Assembly (NCBI GenBank): GCA_963738205.1
Contig: CAVTVQ010000006.1
Coordinates: forward strand, 1,426,001 to 1,490,000
From: DATFQE01 sp963738205
GTDB taxonomy: Bacteria; Actinomycetota; Thermoleophilia; Gaiellales; Gaiellaceae
Direction: 5' to 3'
DNA length: 64,000 nucleotides
Of the stretch, positions 16,115-24,486 are shown in pieces. The notes under the pieces were generated by a model that saw nothing but the letters and a program-made list of their open reading frames with translations, searched no databases and was not told the origin of the DNA. The position numbers and the translations under genes were made by a program. The number at the start of each line of letters is the position of its first letter. Position 1 is the first letter of the stretch.

Positions 16115-16169
16115 GGCCTATCTTTGCGCCGTCGGGGCCTATTTTTGTGCCCAGCCGTCGCACTACAAT
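16115..16169 (+). promoter_or_regulatory. dacB promoter with tandem operator-like repeats
   Basis: GGCCTATCTTTGCGCC (16115-16130) and GGCCTATTTTTGTGCC (16136-16151) are 14/16 identical and start 21 bp apart, two helical turns on the same face. They occupy the -35 side of a clear -10, TACAAT (16164-16169), which is 6 nt from the dacB ATG. No -35 consensus is visible, which fits an activator-dependent or repressed leaderless promoter. Confidence 0.5.
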
Positions 16170-16175
16170 CCGCGA

Positions 16176-17396
16176 ATGCCGCAGCGGCTGCGACTCCTGG
16201 GCGCTCTCTGCGCATGCGTGGCCGCTCTCGCGGGCACCGCCCAGGCCGCCACGCCCCACGGCAACGAGGCGCTCGGCACGAAGCTCGCCAGGGCCCTCCG
16301 CGCGCCCGGTGTGACGCGCTCGTCGGCCGTGGCCGTCGAGCTCACGACCGGCAAGGTCGTCTATGCGCAGAACCCTAGGCTGCCGCTGATCCCGGCCTCG
16401 AACGAGAAGCTCGCGGTGACCTACGCCGCCCTCGTTGCGCTCGGGCCTGCCTACCGGATCGATACGCAGGTGCTCGGGATCGGCGAGCAGGACGGACCGG
16501 AGTGGCACGGCGACCTCGTGCTGAAGGGCTTCGGCGACCCGACGCTCTCGTCGCTCGGCCTGCGGCGCCTCGCCGCCGAGGTGCGCAGCTCGGGCATCCG
16601 TCTCGTCACCGGCCGGATCGTCGGGGACGAGTCCTATTTCGACACGTTCCGCATGGGTCCGGGCTGGAAGCCGTACTTCTTCATCAACGAGTCACCCCCG
16701 CTCTCGGCGCTCACGGTCGACCGGGGCCGTTACCTGGGACGCACGTCGCGAACGCCTGCGCTCGCGGCAGCCGCACTCTTCCGGAAGGCCCTCGCGCAGG
16801 CGGGCGTGCGCGTCGCGGGACCGGCCCGGCTCGGCGCCGTTCCGGTCGACTCCGAGATCTACCCGGTCGCCTCCCTCCTCTCGCCGCCGCTCGCCGGGAT
16901 CCTCCGGTTCATGGACCACGAGAGCGACAACTTCACCGCCGAGATCCTCCTGAAGCAGCTCGGGACGCTCGAGTCGGGCCAGGGGACGACTGCGGCGGGC
17001 GCGCTCGCGGTTCGCCGGATCCTCGCCGAGTACGACCTCCCGCTCGACGGCGTGCGCATCGCCGACGGCTCGGGCCTCTCGCGACTGAACCGTCTCACGG
17101 CTGCGACGCTCGTCCAGATGCTCCGCTCGGCATGGGTCAGCCCGGACTTCCGGGACACCTTCTTCTCGTCGCTGCCCGTCGCCGCCCGCAGCGGGACGCT
17201 CGAGCGCCGGATGATCCGCACCGCCGCTGCCGGGCGCGTGCAGGCGAAGACGGGGACGACGCGCGAGGCCTCGGCGCTGTCCGGCGTCGTCAAGGGCCGC
17301 TACGCCTTCTCGATCCTCCAGAACGGCCACCCGGTCGCGACCTGGTCGGCCAGACGCTCGCAAGATCGCTTCGCGGCGATCCTGGCCGCGTCCTAG
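16176..17396 (+). CDS. dacB: D-alanyl-D-alanine carboxypeptidase/endopeptidase (PBP4, peptidase S13)
   Basis: The 406-residue product starts at ATG (16176), supported by a signal peptide (MPQRLRLLGALCACVAALAGTAQA) and a -10 box 6 nt upstream. The three penicillin-binding motifs are in order: SxxK as PASNEKLAVT near residue 72, SxN as HESDNFTAEILLKQLG near 250, and KTG as VQAKTGTTREASALSG near 355. It trims or cleaves peptidoglycan cross-links outside the membrane. The central insertion of E. coli PBP4 looks reduced. Its stop overlaps ligA by 4 bp (convergent). Confidence 0.93.
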   Translation: MPQRLRLLGALCACVAALAGTAQAATPHGNEALGTKLARALRAPGVTRSSAVAVELTTGKVVYAQNPRLPLIPASNEKLAVTYAALVALGPAYRIDTQVLGIGEQDGPEWHGDLVLKGFGDPTLSSLGLRRLAAEVRSSGIRLVTGRIVGDESYFDTFRMGPGWKPYFFINESPPLSALTVDRGRYLGRTSRTPALAAAALFRKALAQAGVRVAGPARLGAVPVDSEIYPVASLLSPPLAGILRFMDHESDNFTAEILLKQLGTLESGQGTTAAGALAVRRILAEYDLPLDGVRIADGSGLSRLNRLTAATLVQMLRSAWVSPDFRDTFFSSLPVAARSGTLERRMIRTAAAGRVQAKTGTTREASALSGVVKGRYAFSILQNGHPVATWSARRSQDRFAAILAAS

Positions 17397-19462
17397 CGCC
17401 CGAAGCGCGTCGGTGGGCCGAGCGAGTCGGCCGGCGGCCGCTCCGGCGGTGTCGACTCGAGCAGCTGCGCGAGCGCCTGCTCGTCGAGGATCGGCACCTC
17501 GACCTCGCGGGCCTTCTTGAGCTTGGTCGCGCCGGGCTCCTCGCCGACGATCACGCCGGTGGTCTTCTTGGAGACAGAGCCCGCCACTTTGGCGCCGCGT
17601 GCCTCGAGCTCGGAAGCGGCTTGCTCGCGCGTCCAGCCTTCGAGCGTGCCGGTGATCACGTAGACGTGACCCGTGAGGCCACCCTCGACCGGCTTCAGCT
17701 CCTCACCCGTCTCGAGGCGCAGCCCGATCGTGCGCAGCTCCTCGATCAGCTTCACGTTCGCCTCGTCCGCGAACCACTCGGCGATCGCGGTGGCGCGTTC
17801 GGGGCCGATGCCCTCGACCTCCTGGATTTCCTCCTGGGAGGCGCGCGCGAGCGCGTCGACGTTCCCGAAGTGACGGGCGAGGTTCTGCCCCGTCACCCAG
17901 CCCACGTCCGGGATGTTGAGCCCGAACAGAACCCGGTGGAACGGCGTCGCCTTCGACGCCTCGATCGCCTCGACGGTGTTCGTGGCCGACTTCTCCTGGA
18001 AGCCGTCGAGCTCGAGCAGCTGCTCCTTGGTCAGACGGTACAGGTCGGGGATCGAGCGGACGAGGCCGAGCTCCCAGAGTCGACGCACGAGCTGCTCGCC
18101 GACGCCCTCGATGTCCGCCGCGGCCATCACCCAGTTGATCAGCGACTCGAGCCCGCGCGACTCGCATGCGGGGTTGGGGCAGCGGTGCATGACCTCGCCC
18201 TCGGGCCGGACGATCTCGGCGCCGCACAGCGGGCAGTTCGCCGGCATCTTGAACGGCTTCGTGCCCGGCTGGTGGGGCAGAAGCGGCCCGACCACCTGCG
18301 GGATCACGTCGCCGGCGCGCTGGACGATCACGAGGTCGCCCTCGCGGATGTCCTTGCGGTTGATGTCCTCCTCGTTGTGGAGCGTCGCCTGCGAGACGGT
18401 GACGCCGCCGACCTCGACCGGCTCCAGCTGCGCCCAGGGGTTGAGCGCGCCTGTGCGGCCGACCCGGATGTGGATCCTGTTCAGCTTGGTGTTCGCCGTC
18501 ATCGGCGCCCACTTGTAGGCCCGAGCCCAGCGTGGACGCTCGTGCAGCGCGCCGAGCCGCCGCTGCTGGTCGACCGAGTCGACCTTGACGACCATGCCGT
18601 CGATCTCGTAGTCGAGCTCGATCCGGCGCGTCTCCCACTCCGCGCAGACCCGGGCCACGTCCTCGATCGTCTCGTAGCGCTCTGCGTAGGGGTTGCTGCG
18701 GAAGCCGCGGTCGCGGAGCCACTGAAGCGTCTGCCACTGGCTGTCGAAGGTGACGCCGTCGTGCGCGCCCAGGCCGTAGACCCAGATCGCGAGGTCGCGC
18801 TCGGCGGTGATCTGCGGGTTGAGCTGGCGGAGTGACCCCGCAGCCGCGTTGCGCGGATTCGGCGCCGTCTTCTTCCCCTCCGTTGCGAGCCGCTCGTTCA
18901 GGCGCTGGAAGGCAGACAGCGGAAAGTAGACCTCGCCGCGGACCTCGAGCAGCGGGGGCGGCGCATCGCCGTTCGGGCTTCGCATCTGCAACGGGATCGA
19001 CTTGATCGTGCGCAGGTTCGGCGTGACGTCCTCGCCGCGCGCCCCGTCGCCTCGCGTCGCGCCGCGGACGAGGTTGCCGTTCTCGTAGGTGAGCGACACC
19101 GCCGAGCCGTCGATCTTGGGCTCGACCACATACGCGACCGGCTCGTCCGTGCCCAGCCGCTTGCGCACGTCGTCTGCCCACTTCGTCAGCGTCTCGTCGG
19201 TCGTGACCTTCTCGAGCGAGCCCATCGGGCGCAGGTGCTCGACCTTGCGGAACTTGTCGCTCGGCGGCGCGCCGACGCGCGTCGTGATCGAGTTGGGATC
19301 GCGAAGCTGTGGGTGCTCGCCCTCGATCCGGACGAGCTCGTCATAGAGCCGGTCGTATTCGGCGTCCGAGAGCTTCGGGTCGTCGAGCACGTGATACTCG
19401 TAGTTGGCCTGCTCGAGCCGCTCGCGCAGCTCGCCGACCCGCTTCTCAGCTGAGGGCGGCAC
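17393..19462 (-). CDS. ligA: NAD-dependent DNA ligase
   Basis: The 689-residue product starts at GTG. The Ia domain is YEYHVLDDPKLSDAEYDRLYDEL. The catalytic Lys is in VVEPKIDGSAVSLTYENG near residue 113. The OB-fold region, the Cys4 zinc finger (CPLCG...HRCPNPAC, near 405-430) and helix-hairpin-helix repeats follow. A C-terminal BRCT domain (GHVYVITGTLEGWTREQAAS) covers about 595-670. Length and order are standard for LigA, which seals nicks during replication and repair. The gene overlaps the upstream HAD gene by 17 bp, so translation is probably coupled. Confidence 0.97.
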   Translation of the reverse strand: MPPSAEKRVGELRERLEQANYEYHVLDDPKLSDAEYDRLYDELVRIEGEHPQLRDPNSITTRVGAPPSDKFRKVEHLRPMGSLEKVTTDETLTKWADDVRKRLGTDEPVAYVVEPKIDGSAVSLTYENGNLVRGATRGDGARGEDVTPNLRTIKSIPLQMRSPNGDAPPPLLEVRGEVYFPLSAFQRLNERLATEGKKTAPNPRNAAAGSLRQLNPQITAERDLAIWVYGLGAHDGVTFDSQWQTLQWLRDRGFRSNPYAERYETIEDVARVCAEWETRRIELDYEIDGMVVKVDSVDQQRRLGALHERPRWARAYKWAPMTANTKLNRIHIRVGRTGALNPWAQLEPVEVGGVTVSQATLHNEEDINRKDIREGDLVIVQRAGDVIPQVVGPLLPHQPGTKPFKMPANCPLCGAEIVRPEGEVMHRCPNPACESRGLESLINWVMAAADIEGVGEQLVRRLWELGLVRSIPDLYRLTKEQLLELDGFQEKSATNTVEAIEASKATPFHRVLFGLNIPDVGWVTGQNLARHFGNVDALARASQEEIQEVEGIGPERATAIAEWFADEANVKLIEELRTIGLRLETGEELKPVEGGLTGHVYVITGTLEGWTREQAASELEARGAKVAGSVSKKTTGVIVGEEPGATKLKKAREVEVPILDEQALAQLLESTPPERPPADSLGPPTRFGR

Positions 19463-20084
19463 GAAGCTCCTCCGCGGAGTCGACGAGGTGGTCGGGCGCT
19501 TCCGCCTCGAGCCGCTGGCGCGTGTGAATCCGGCCCCACGTGACCCCGATCGCGGCCATGCCTCCTGCCTTGGCTGCCTGCAGGTCGTAGGGCGAGTCGC
19601 CCACGTAGGCGGCCCGGCCGGTGGGCGCTTCGAGCTGCGCGAGCGCGCGCAGAAGCGGCTCGGGGTGCGGCTTTTGGCGCTCGGTCTCGTCGCCGGCGAC
19701 GACGACGTCGAAGAGGTGGGCGATCGGGACGCGCTCGAAGGCGAGCTCTACGGTCGCCCGCCGCTTGGCGGTCACGATCCCCAGCCTTCGGCCGTCCGTG
19801 TGCAAGTCCTCGAGCAGCTCGAGCATCCCGTCGCAGGCGGCGAGCTCGGCGTGCAGCGGCTTGTTGTGGTCGGTGTAGACGCGGACGAGCTCGTCGGTGC
19901 GGTCCGGGTCGAAGTCGCGCATCTGCGAGACGAGCCCCGAGCCGCCCACGGTCGCGAGGAGCTGCTCGTCGGGGATCGTCCGGCCGAGCACGGTCTGCGT
20001 CGCGTGGCGCAGCGACGCCAGGATGATCGCGCCGGAGTCGACGACGGTGCCGTCCAGGTCGAAGAGCACAGGGTCGTAGCGCAT
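19446..20084 (-). CDS. HAD-family phosphatase (phosphoglycolate phosphatase / PpaX-like)
   Basis: The 212-residue product starts at ATG. Motif I is PVLFDLDGTVVDSGAIIL, motif II LGIVTAKRR, the Lys motif ERQKPHPEPLL, and motif IV AAYVGDSPYDLQAAKAGGMAAIGVTWG. This is the Gph/PpaX pattern: phosphoglycolate (a DNA-repair product), pyrophosphate or sugar phosphates are plausible substrates. Overlap with ligA hints at a repair-linked role, which is inference only. A TAGCAT box ends 6 nt before the ATG, so it is probably leaderless. Confidence 0.87.
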   Translation of the reverse strand: MRYDPVLFDLDGTVVDSGAIILASLRHATQTVLGRTIPDEQLLATVGGSGLVSQMRDFDPDRTDELVRVYTDHNKPLHAELAACDGMLELLEDLHTDGRRLGIVTAKRRATVELAFERVPIAHLFDVVVAGDETERQKPHPEPLLRALAQLEAPTGRAAYVGDSPYDLQAAKAGGMAAIGVTWGRIHTRQRLEAEAPDHLVDSAEELRAALS

Positions 20085-20090
20085 GAGGCG

Positions 20091-20096
20091 ATGCTA
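20091..20096 (-). promoter_or_regulatory. -10 box of the HAD-ligA operon
   Basis: On the minus strand TAGCAT is followed by 6 nt and the ATG at 20084, the leaderless layout seen at other genes here. Confidence 0.5.
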
Positions 20097-20110
20097 GCGG
20101 CGCCCGGCGG

Positions 20111-20845
20111 TCACACCTCGGACGCGTCGGGATAGGACACGCGCTCGAGGTAGAGGCCCCAGGGCGGCGCCGTCCGTCCCGCTTCGCGCCGGTCCGCGCC
20201 CTGGAGCAGCTGTGCGATCTGCGCCGGCTCGAGGTCGATCATCGTGCCGACCAGCGTCCGCACCATGTGGCGCAAAAAGCTGTCCGCCTCGATCTCGAAG
20301 TCGAGGTGGTCGCCCCGCTCCGCCCACTCGGCCAGCGTCACCGTCCTCGTGAAGACGGTGTGCTGGGTCCCCGCCGGCGTGAAGGCACGGAAGTCGTGCT
20401 TGCCGACCAGGAGCGGCGCCGACTCGCGCAGGTGGTCGAGAGCGAGCGGGCGCGGCACCCACCAGCTCCGCCTCGCCTCGAACGGCGACGGCGACCGCCG
20501 CCGGTAGAGCCGGTAGCGATAGGCCCGTGAGCGCGCCGAGTGGCGCGCGTGGAAGCCCGGTGCAGCCGCCTCGACCGCAGTCGCTGAGACATCGTCAGGA
20601 AGCACGGTGTTGAGCGCCTCGGCTGCACGGGCAACAGGCAGGCCTCCTTCGACATCCACGCTCACCACCTGGCCGCGCGCATGGACGCCCGCGTCGGTGC
20701 GTCCGGCGACGACAAGCGCCTCCACCGATGGGTACAACTCGTCGAGCGCACGCAGCAGTTCCGACTCGACCGTCCGTTTCCCGGGTTGGGCCGCCCAGCC
20801 GCTGAACTCGGTGCCGTCATACTCGAGGGTCAGCCGGAGCCGCAT
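20111..20845 (-). CDS. truA: tRNA pseudouridine(38-40) synthase TruA
   Basis: The 244-residue product starts at ATG. It has the TruA signatures LTLEYDGTEFSGWAAQPGKRTVE at the N-terminus, the catalytic Asp in VAGRTDAGVHARGQV near residue 51, LPDDVSATAVEAAAPGFHAR, YRYRLYRR, and SFLRHMVRTLVGTMIDL near the C-terminus. It modifies U38-40 in the anticodon arm of many tRNAs. truA commonly follows rplQ in other genomes; here a plus-strand gene and hairpin copy 2 separate them. Confidence 0.96.
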   Translation of the reverse strand: MRLRLTLEYDGTEFSGWAAQPGKRTVESELLRALDELYPSVEALVVAGRTDAGVHARGQVVSVDVEGGLPVARAAEALNTVLPDDVSATAVEAAAPGFHARHSARSRAYRYRLYRRRSPSPFEARRSWWVPRPLALDHLRESAPLLVGKHDFRAFTPAGTQHTVFTRTVTLAEWAERGDHLDFEIEADSFLRHMVRTLVGTMIDLEPAQIAQLLQGADRREAGRTAPPWGLYLERVSYPDASEV

Positions 20846-20852
20846 CGCCCAC

Positions 20853-20858
20853 TATCAT
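20853..20858 (+). promoter_or_regulatory. -10 box, leaderless layout
   Basis: TATCAT is 6 nt upstream of the GTG at 20865. It lies in the 19-bp gap shared with the divergent truA start. Confidence 0.5.
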
Positions 20859-20864
20859 CGCCGC

Positions 20865-21458
20865 GTGACCGACAACGAGTGGCGCGTCGAGATCGACCTC
20901 GACGACGAAGAGCACGGCTACACGCTCGGCGAGCGCCTGCGCGCTCACGACCTCGACGACGAGGCGCGGGAGCGGCTCGGCAGACGCGTCATCGTCACCC
21001 GTGACGGCTCCAAGGCCTTTCTCTACGCCACCAACGGGGAGAGCGCGCGCGAGGCGGAGCGGGTTGCGAGGGACCTGATCGAGGCCGAACGCCTCACTGC
21101 CCGCATCACGGTGACCCGCTGGGATCCGGAGGCCGAGGAGTGGGTGCCGGTCGCAGACTCCGGGGAGACCACGCGGCAGCTGCGCGACGACCGTCCCCAC
21201 CCGTACGACTGGGAGGTGAACCTCAACCTGCCGAGCCGCGAAGCCGCGGCGGAGGTCGAGCGGCGACTCAGGGATGAAGGACTGCCCGTCCACCGCCTCT
21301 GGCGCCGCGTCACGATCGACGCCCGAACGACCTCCGACGCCGAGGAGCTCGCTGAGCGGCTCCGCTCGGAGCTGCCCGACGAGATCGAGGTCTGGCTCGA
21401 CCCGAATCCGGACGGGCTGCCCAGCCCCGTCTTCGTCTGGCTCGAAACCAGGGTCTAA
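20865..21458 (+). CDS. Conserved-looking acidic protein with two similar alpha/beta halves, unknown function
   Basis: The 197-residue product starts at GTG behind a -10 box. It has no signal peptide, membrane segment or Cys. It reads as two related halves: WRVEIDLDDEEHGYTLGERLRA...RRVIVTRDGSKAFLYATN...AREAERVARDLIEAE, and YDWEVNLNLPSREAAAEVERRLRDEGL...RRVTIDARTTSDAEELAERLRSELP. Each runs strand-helix-strand-strand-helix, suggesting an internal duplication. Codon usage matches its neighbours. I do not know the family. Hairpin copy 2 begins directly after its stop codon. Confidence 0.7.
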   Translation: MTDNEWRVEIDLDDEEHGYTLGERLRAHDLDDEARERLGRRVIVTRDGSKAFLYATNGESAREAERVARDLIEAERLTARITVTRWDPEAEEWVPVADSGETTRQLRDDRPHPYDWEVNLNLPSREAAAEVERRLRDEGLPVHRLWRRVTIDARTTSDAEELAERLRSELPDEIEVWLDPNPDGLPSPVFVWLETRV

Positions 21459-21625
21459 GAGGGTTTGGTGGAACGTCGCTCGTCGCCGGGGTGCGATGGT
21501 CGTTCCGAGGCAAGGACGCAGGGAGCGTTCGTATGCGCAGCTATGACGCGTAGCGTGCGACCGAGGACGCGGCCTCGGGGCGAGCAGCGCGGCCCGGCGG
21601 CTCAGCGCCGTTTCGCCAAGCCCTC
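21459..21625 (+). repeat. Dispersed structured hairpin element, copy 2
   Basis: A 167-nt hairpin filling the gap between two convergent genes. Outer arms 21459-21480 and 21604-21625 pair with three G-U wobbles and one mismatch, although their sequence is unrelated to copy 1. The inner stem ends CGAGGC / GCCTCG. The core is AAGGACGCAGGGAGC (21512-21526) opposite GCGACCGAGGACGC (21557-21570). The apical hairpin is longer and less regular than in the other copies (TATGCG / CGCGTA). It lies 5 nt from the rplQ stop. Confidence 0.85.
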
Positions 21626-21630
21626 CTCTG

Positions 21631-22047
21631 CTAGCCGGCTTCGACCTGCTCGCGCTCGGCGGCGCGCGGAGCGGCGACCACGCGCGGCGGCACGTAATCG
21701 ACGAGCTCGAGGTAGACCATCTCGGCGGCGTCACCGAAGCGGGGGCCGATCTTGACGATCCGCGAGTAGCCGCCCGGACGATCGGCGAAGCGTGGCGCGA
21801 CCTCGGCGAACAGCTGGTGCACGACCTCCTGCGAGCGCAGGTAGGCCAGCGCCTGCCTGCGCGCGGCGAGATCGCCGCGCCGCCCGAGCGTGATCATCTT
21901 CTCCGCGATCGGCTTGACCGCCTTGGCCTTGGCCTCGGTGGTCTTGATCCGGCCGTGCTCGATCAGCGCGCCGGCGAGGTTCGAGTACAGCGCCTTGCGA
22001 TGCGCCGAGGTCCGGCCGAGCTTCTTGCCCTTGCGCTGGTGACGCAC
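21631..22047 (-). CDS. rplQ: 50S ribosomal protein L17
   Basis: The 138-residue product opens with the canonical MRHQRKGKKLGRTSAHRKAL and GALIEHGRIKTTEAKAKAVK. Bacterial L17 is 115-130 residues, so the final ~20 residues are a lineage tail. L17 binds 23S rRNA near the exit tunnel. It is the last gene of the alpha operon, 10 bp after rpoA, and hairpin copy 2 follows. Confidence 0.97.
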   Translation of the reverse strand: MRHQRKGKKLGRTSAHRKALYSNLAGALIEHGRIKTTEAKAKAVKPIAEKMITLGRRGDLAARRQALAYLRSQEVVHQLFAEVAPRFADRPGGYSRIVKIGPRFGDAAEMVYLELVDYVPPRVVAAPRAAEREQVEAG

Positions 22048-22057
22048 GGCGAGCCTC

Positions 22058-23029
22058 CTAGCCCTCGTCGCCCCGGAGGTTCAGACCGTGCGTGTTCAGC
22101 GTCTCCTTGACCTCTTCGATCGACTTCTTGCCGAAGTTGGGGATCGCTGCCAGCTCGTTCTCGCTCTTCATCACGAGGTCGCCGATCGTCTCGATGCCGA
22201 CGCGCTTGAGGCAGTTGTACGAGCGGACGCCGAGCTCGAGCTCCTCGATCGGGAAGTTCTCCATCCCGTGCGCCAGCGAGACCTCGGGAGCGGCCTCGGC
22301 CGCGGCGGTCTCGCCGAAGCCCTCGATCTTCTCGATGTCCGTGAAGATCGCGAGCTGACGGATGAGGATCTCGGCCGCCTGCGCGATCGCCTCGCGCGGG
22401 TCGATCGAGCCGTCGGTCGTGATGTCGATGTTGAGCTTGTCGTAGTCGGTGCGCTGCCCGACACGCGCGGCCTCGACGTCGTAGGCGACGCGGCGGACCG
22501 GCGAGAAGATCGAGTCGATCGGGATGACGCCGATCGTGTGCTGCGGCCCCCGGTTCAGCTCGGCGGGCACGTAGCCGCGGCCACGGCCGATCGTCAGGGT
22601 CAGCTCCAGCCGACCCTTGTCCGAGAGGTTGGCGATCACGAGGTCGGGGTTGAGGATCTCGAGGTCCGCGGGCGCCTCGATGTCGCCGGCGGTGACGGCG
22701 CCGGTGCCCTTCTTGGTCAGCCGGACCTCGATCTCGGGCGACTCGCCGTGGAGCCGGCACGTCAGGTTCTTGAGCTGGAGGATGATGTCGGTCACGTCCT
22801 CCTTCACGCCCGGCAGCGTCGTGAACTCGTGCGCGACGCCCTCGAACTTCACCGAGGTGACTGCGGCGCCCTCGAGCGACGAGAGCAGCACGCGGCGCAG
22901 CGAGTTGCCGAACGTGTAGCCGAAGCCGCGGTCGAGCGGCTCGATCACGAATACGCCACGCTGCTCGTCGACCTCCTCGTGGACGATGCGCGGCACCTGG
23001 AACTCCATCAAGCTGGTGCGAACGGCCAA
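22058..23029 (-). CDS. rpoA: DNA-directed RNA polymerase alpha subunit
   Basis: The product is 323 residues from TTG (23029), chosen because AGAAGGGA sits 5 nt upstream; ATG eight codons later (MEFQVPRIV) is the alternative. The N-terminal assembly domain has GFGYTFGNSLRRVLLSSLEGAAV. The C-terminal domain, joined by an acidic linker near 235-250, has LELGVRSYNCLKRVGIETIGDL and the helix-hairpin-helix NELAAIPNFGKKSIEEVKETL that contacts UP elements and activators. The open frame extends further upstream but is not coding there. Confidence 0.97.
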   Translation of the reverse strand: MAVRTSLMEFQVPRIVHEEVDEQRGVFVIEPLDRGFGYTFGNSLRRVLLSSLEGAAVTSVKFEGVAHEFTTLPGVKEDVTDIILQLKNLTCRLHGESPEIEVRLTKKGTGAVTAGDIEAPADLEILNPDLVIANLSDKGRLELTLTIGRGRGYVPAELNRGPQHTIGVIPIDSIFSPVRRVAYDVEAARVGQRTDYDKLNIDITTDGSIDPREAIAQAAEILIRQLAIFTDIEKIEGFGETAAAEAAPEVSLAHGMENFPIEELELGVRSYNCLKRVGIETIGDLVMKSENELAAIPNFGKKSIEEVKETLNTHGLNLRGDEG

Positions 23030-23081
23030 ATCTGTTCCCTTCTTTCCTCTGTCTCGGGCGCCCGACGGCGCCGGCGTAGCG

Positions 23082-23702
23082 TTACTTGGAGTAGAGCTCG
23101 ACGATGAGCTGTTCCTGCACGGGCGTGTCGATCTCGGCACGCTCGGGGAGCTTGAGAATCTTGCCCGTCAGGCCCTCGTGGTCGGCCTGGAGCCACGGGG
23201 CAACCGACGCCGTGAGGTCGGTCGCGTCCCGGATCACCTGCTCGGCCGAGCTGCCCGGTGCCATCGTGACGATGTCGTCAGGCTTCACCTGGTAGCTCGG
23301 GATGTTCACGCGACGGCCGTTCACGTGGAAGTGGCCGTGGCGCACCAACTGGCGGGCCTGTGCGCGCGAGGCGGCGAAGCCGAGCCGGTAGACGACGTTG
23401 TCCAGCCGCGTCTCGAGCATGCGGAGCAGTGCCTCGCCCGTGATCCCCGATTGCTTCGCTGCCTTCACGTAGTAGGTCCGGAACTGGTTCTCGAGCAGCC
23501 CGTAGTAGCGGCGGGCCTTCTGCTTCTCGCGCAGCTGGAGTAGGTACTCCGACTGCTTGATGCGGCCGCGGCCGTGCTCGCCCGGCGGATACGAACGGCG
23601 CTCGATCGCGCACTTCTCCGTCAGGCAGCGCTCGCCCTTGAGGAAGAGCTTCATTCCCTCGCGGCGACAGTTGCGGCACTTCGGTCCGAGTGAGCGGGCC
23701 AC
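23082..23702 (-). CDS. rpsD: 30S ribosomal protein S4 (zinc-binding form)
   Basis: The 206-residue product starts at GTG overlapping the rpsK stop. The N-terminus carries four Cys in zinc-ribbon spacing (CRNCRREG, then RCLTEKC), the C+ form of S4. The S4 RNA-binding domain is LETRLDNVVYRLGFAASRAQARQLV, then GHFHVNGRRVNIPSYQVKPDD. S4 nucleates 30S assembly and in many bacteria represses the alpha operon. A 5' leader with two hairpins precedes rpmJ, where such control could act. Confidence 0.97.
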   Translation of the reverse strand: MARSLGPKCRNCRREGMKLFLKGERCLTEKCAIERRSYPPGEHGRGRIKQSEYLLQLREKQKARRYYGLLENQFRTYYVKAAKQSGITGEALLRMLETRLDNVVYRLGFAASRAQARQLVRHGHFHVNGRRVNIPSYQVKPDDIVTMAPGSSAEQVIRDATDLTASVAPWLQADHEGLTGKILKLPERAEIDTPVQEQLIVELYSK

Positions 23703-24106
23703 TAGACGCGCCTCCGCTTCTTCGGGCGCACGCCGTTGTGGGCCTGCGGGGAGACGTCCTTGACCCCGAGGATCTCGAGGCCGGCCGCCTGGAGCGAGCG
23801 GATCGCCGTCTCGCGGCCCGAGCCCGGGCCCTTGACGAAGACCTCGACCTTCTGCAGGCCGTGCTCCATCCCCTTGCGGGCGCACGCGTCGGCGGTCACC
23901 TGGGCGGCGAACGGCGTCGACTTGCGCGAGCCCTTGAAGCCCGCCGAGCCGGCGGACTCCCACACGATCACGTTGCCCTCCTTGTCGGTGAGCGTGACGA
24001 TCGTGTTGTTGAACGACGTCTTGATGTGCGCCTGCCCGATCGCGATGTTCTTGCGCGCGCGGCGGCGCGTGCGACCGCGCTGGGCCTGTCTGCGGGGAGG
24101 GGCCAC
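23702..24106 (-). CDS. rpsK: 30S ribosomal protein S11
   Basis: The 134-residue product starts at GTG. The S11 signature is clear: IAIGQAHIKTSFNNTIVTLTD, GSAGFKGSRKSTPFAAQ, and VKGPGSGRETAIRSLQAAGL with a basic C-terminus (VRPKKRRRV). It forms part of the 30S platform near the mRNA exit. It overlaps rpsM and rpsD by 1-3 nt, consistent with translational coupling. Confidence 0.97.
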   Translation of the reverse strand: MAPPRRQAQRGRTRRRARKNIAIGQAHIKTSFNNTIVTLTDKEGNVIVWESAGSAGFKGSRKSTPFAAQVTADACARKGMEHGLQKVEVFVKGPGSGRETAIRSLQAAGLEILGVKDVSPQAHNGVRPKKRRRV

Positions 24107-24483
24107 TAGGTCTTGGCCTTCTTCCCTCTACCGACGGTCTTCTTCGGGCCCTTGCGCGTGCGCGCGTTCGTCTTCGTGCGCTGGCCGTTGACGGGCAGAC
24201 CACGTCGGTGCCGGATGCCCCGGTAGGCGCTGATCTCGCCCAGGCGCTTGATCGCCTGCGAGCGGTCGCGGCGCAGGTCGCCTTCGACCTCGAGGTTCGA
24301 GTCGATGTACTCGCGCAGCTTCGTGACTTCTTCGTCCGTCAGGTCCTTGACCTTCGTGTCGGCGGAGAGCCCGAGCTGGGCGAGCACCTGCTGCGCGGTC
24401 GAGCGGCCGATGCCGTAGATGTAGGTCAGTCCCACCTCGAGCCGCTTCTGGTTCGGCAGATTGACGCCTGCGATGCGCGCCAT
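24106..24483 (-). CDS. rpsM: 30S ribosomal protein S13
   Basis: The 125-residue product starts MARIAGVNLPNQKRLEVGLTY and includes the helix-hairpin-helix YGIGRSTAQQVLAQLGLS and the conserved GIRHRRGLPVNGQRTKTNAR. The tail KKTVGRGKKAKT contacts tRNA in known structures. It starts 3 bp after the rpmJ stop. Confidence 0.97.
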   Translation of the reverse strand: MARIAGVNLPNQKRLEVGLTYIYGIGRSTAQQVLAQLGLSADTKVKDLTDEEVTKLREYIDSNLEVEGDLRRDRSQAIKRLGEISAYRGIRHRRGLPVNGQRTKTNARTRKGPKKTVGRGKKAKT

Positions 24484-24486
24484 GCG

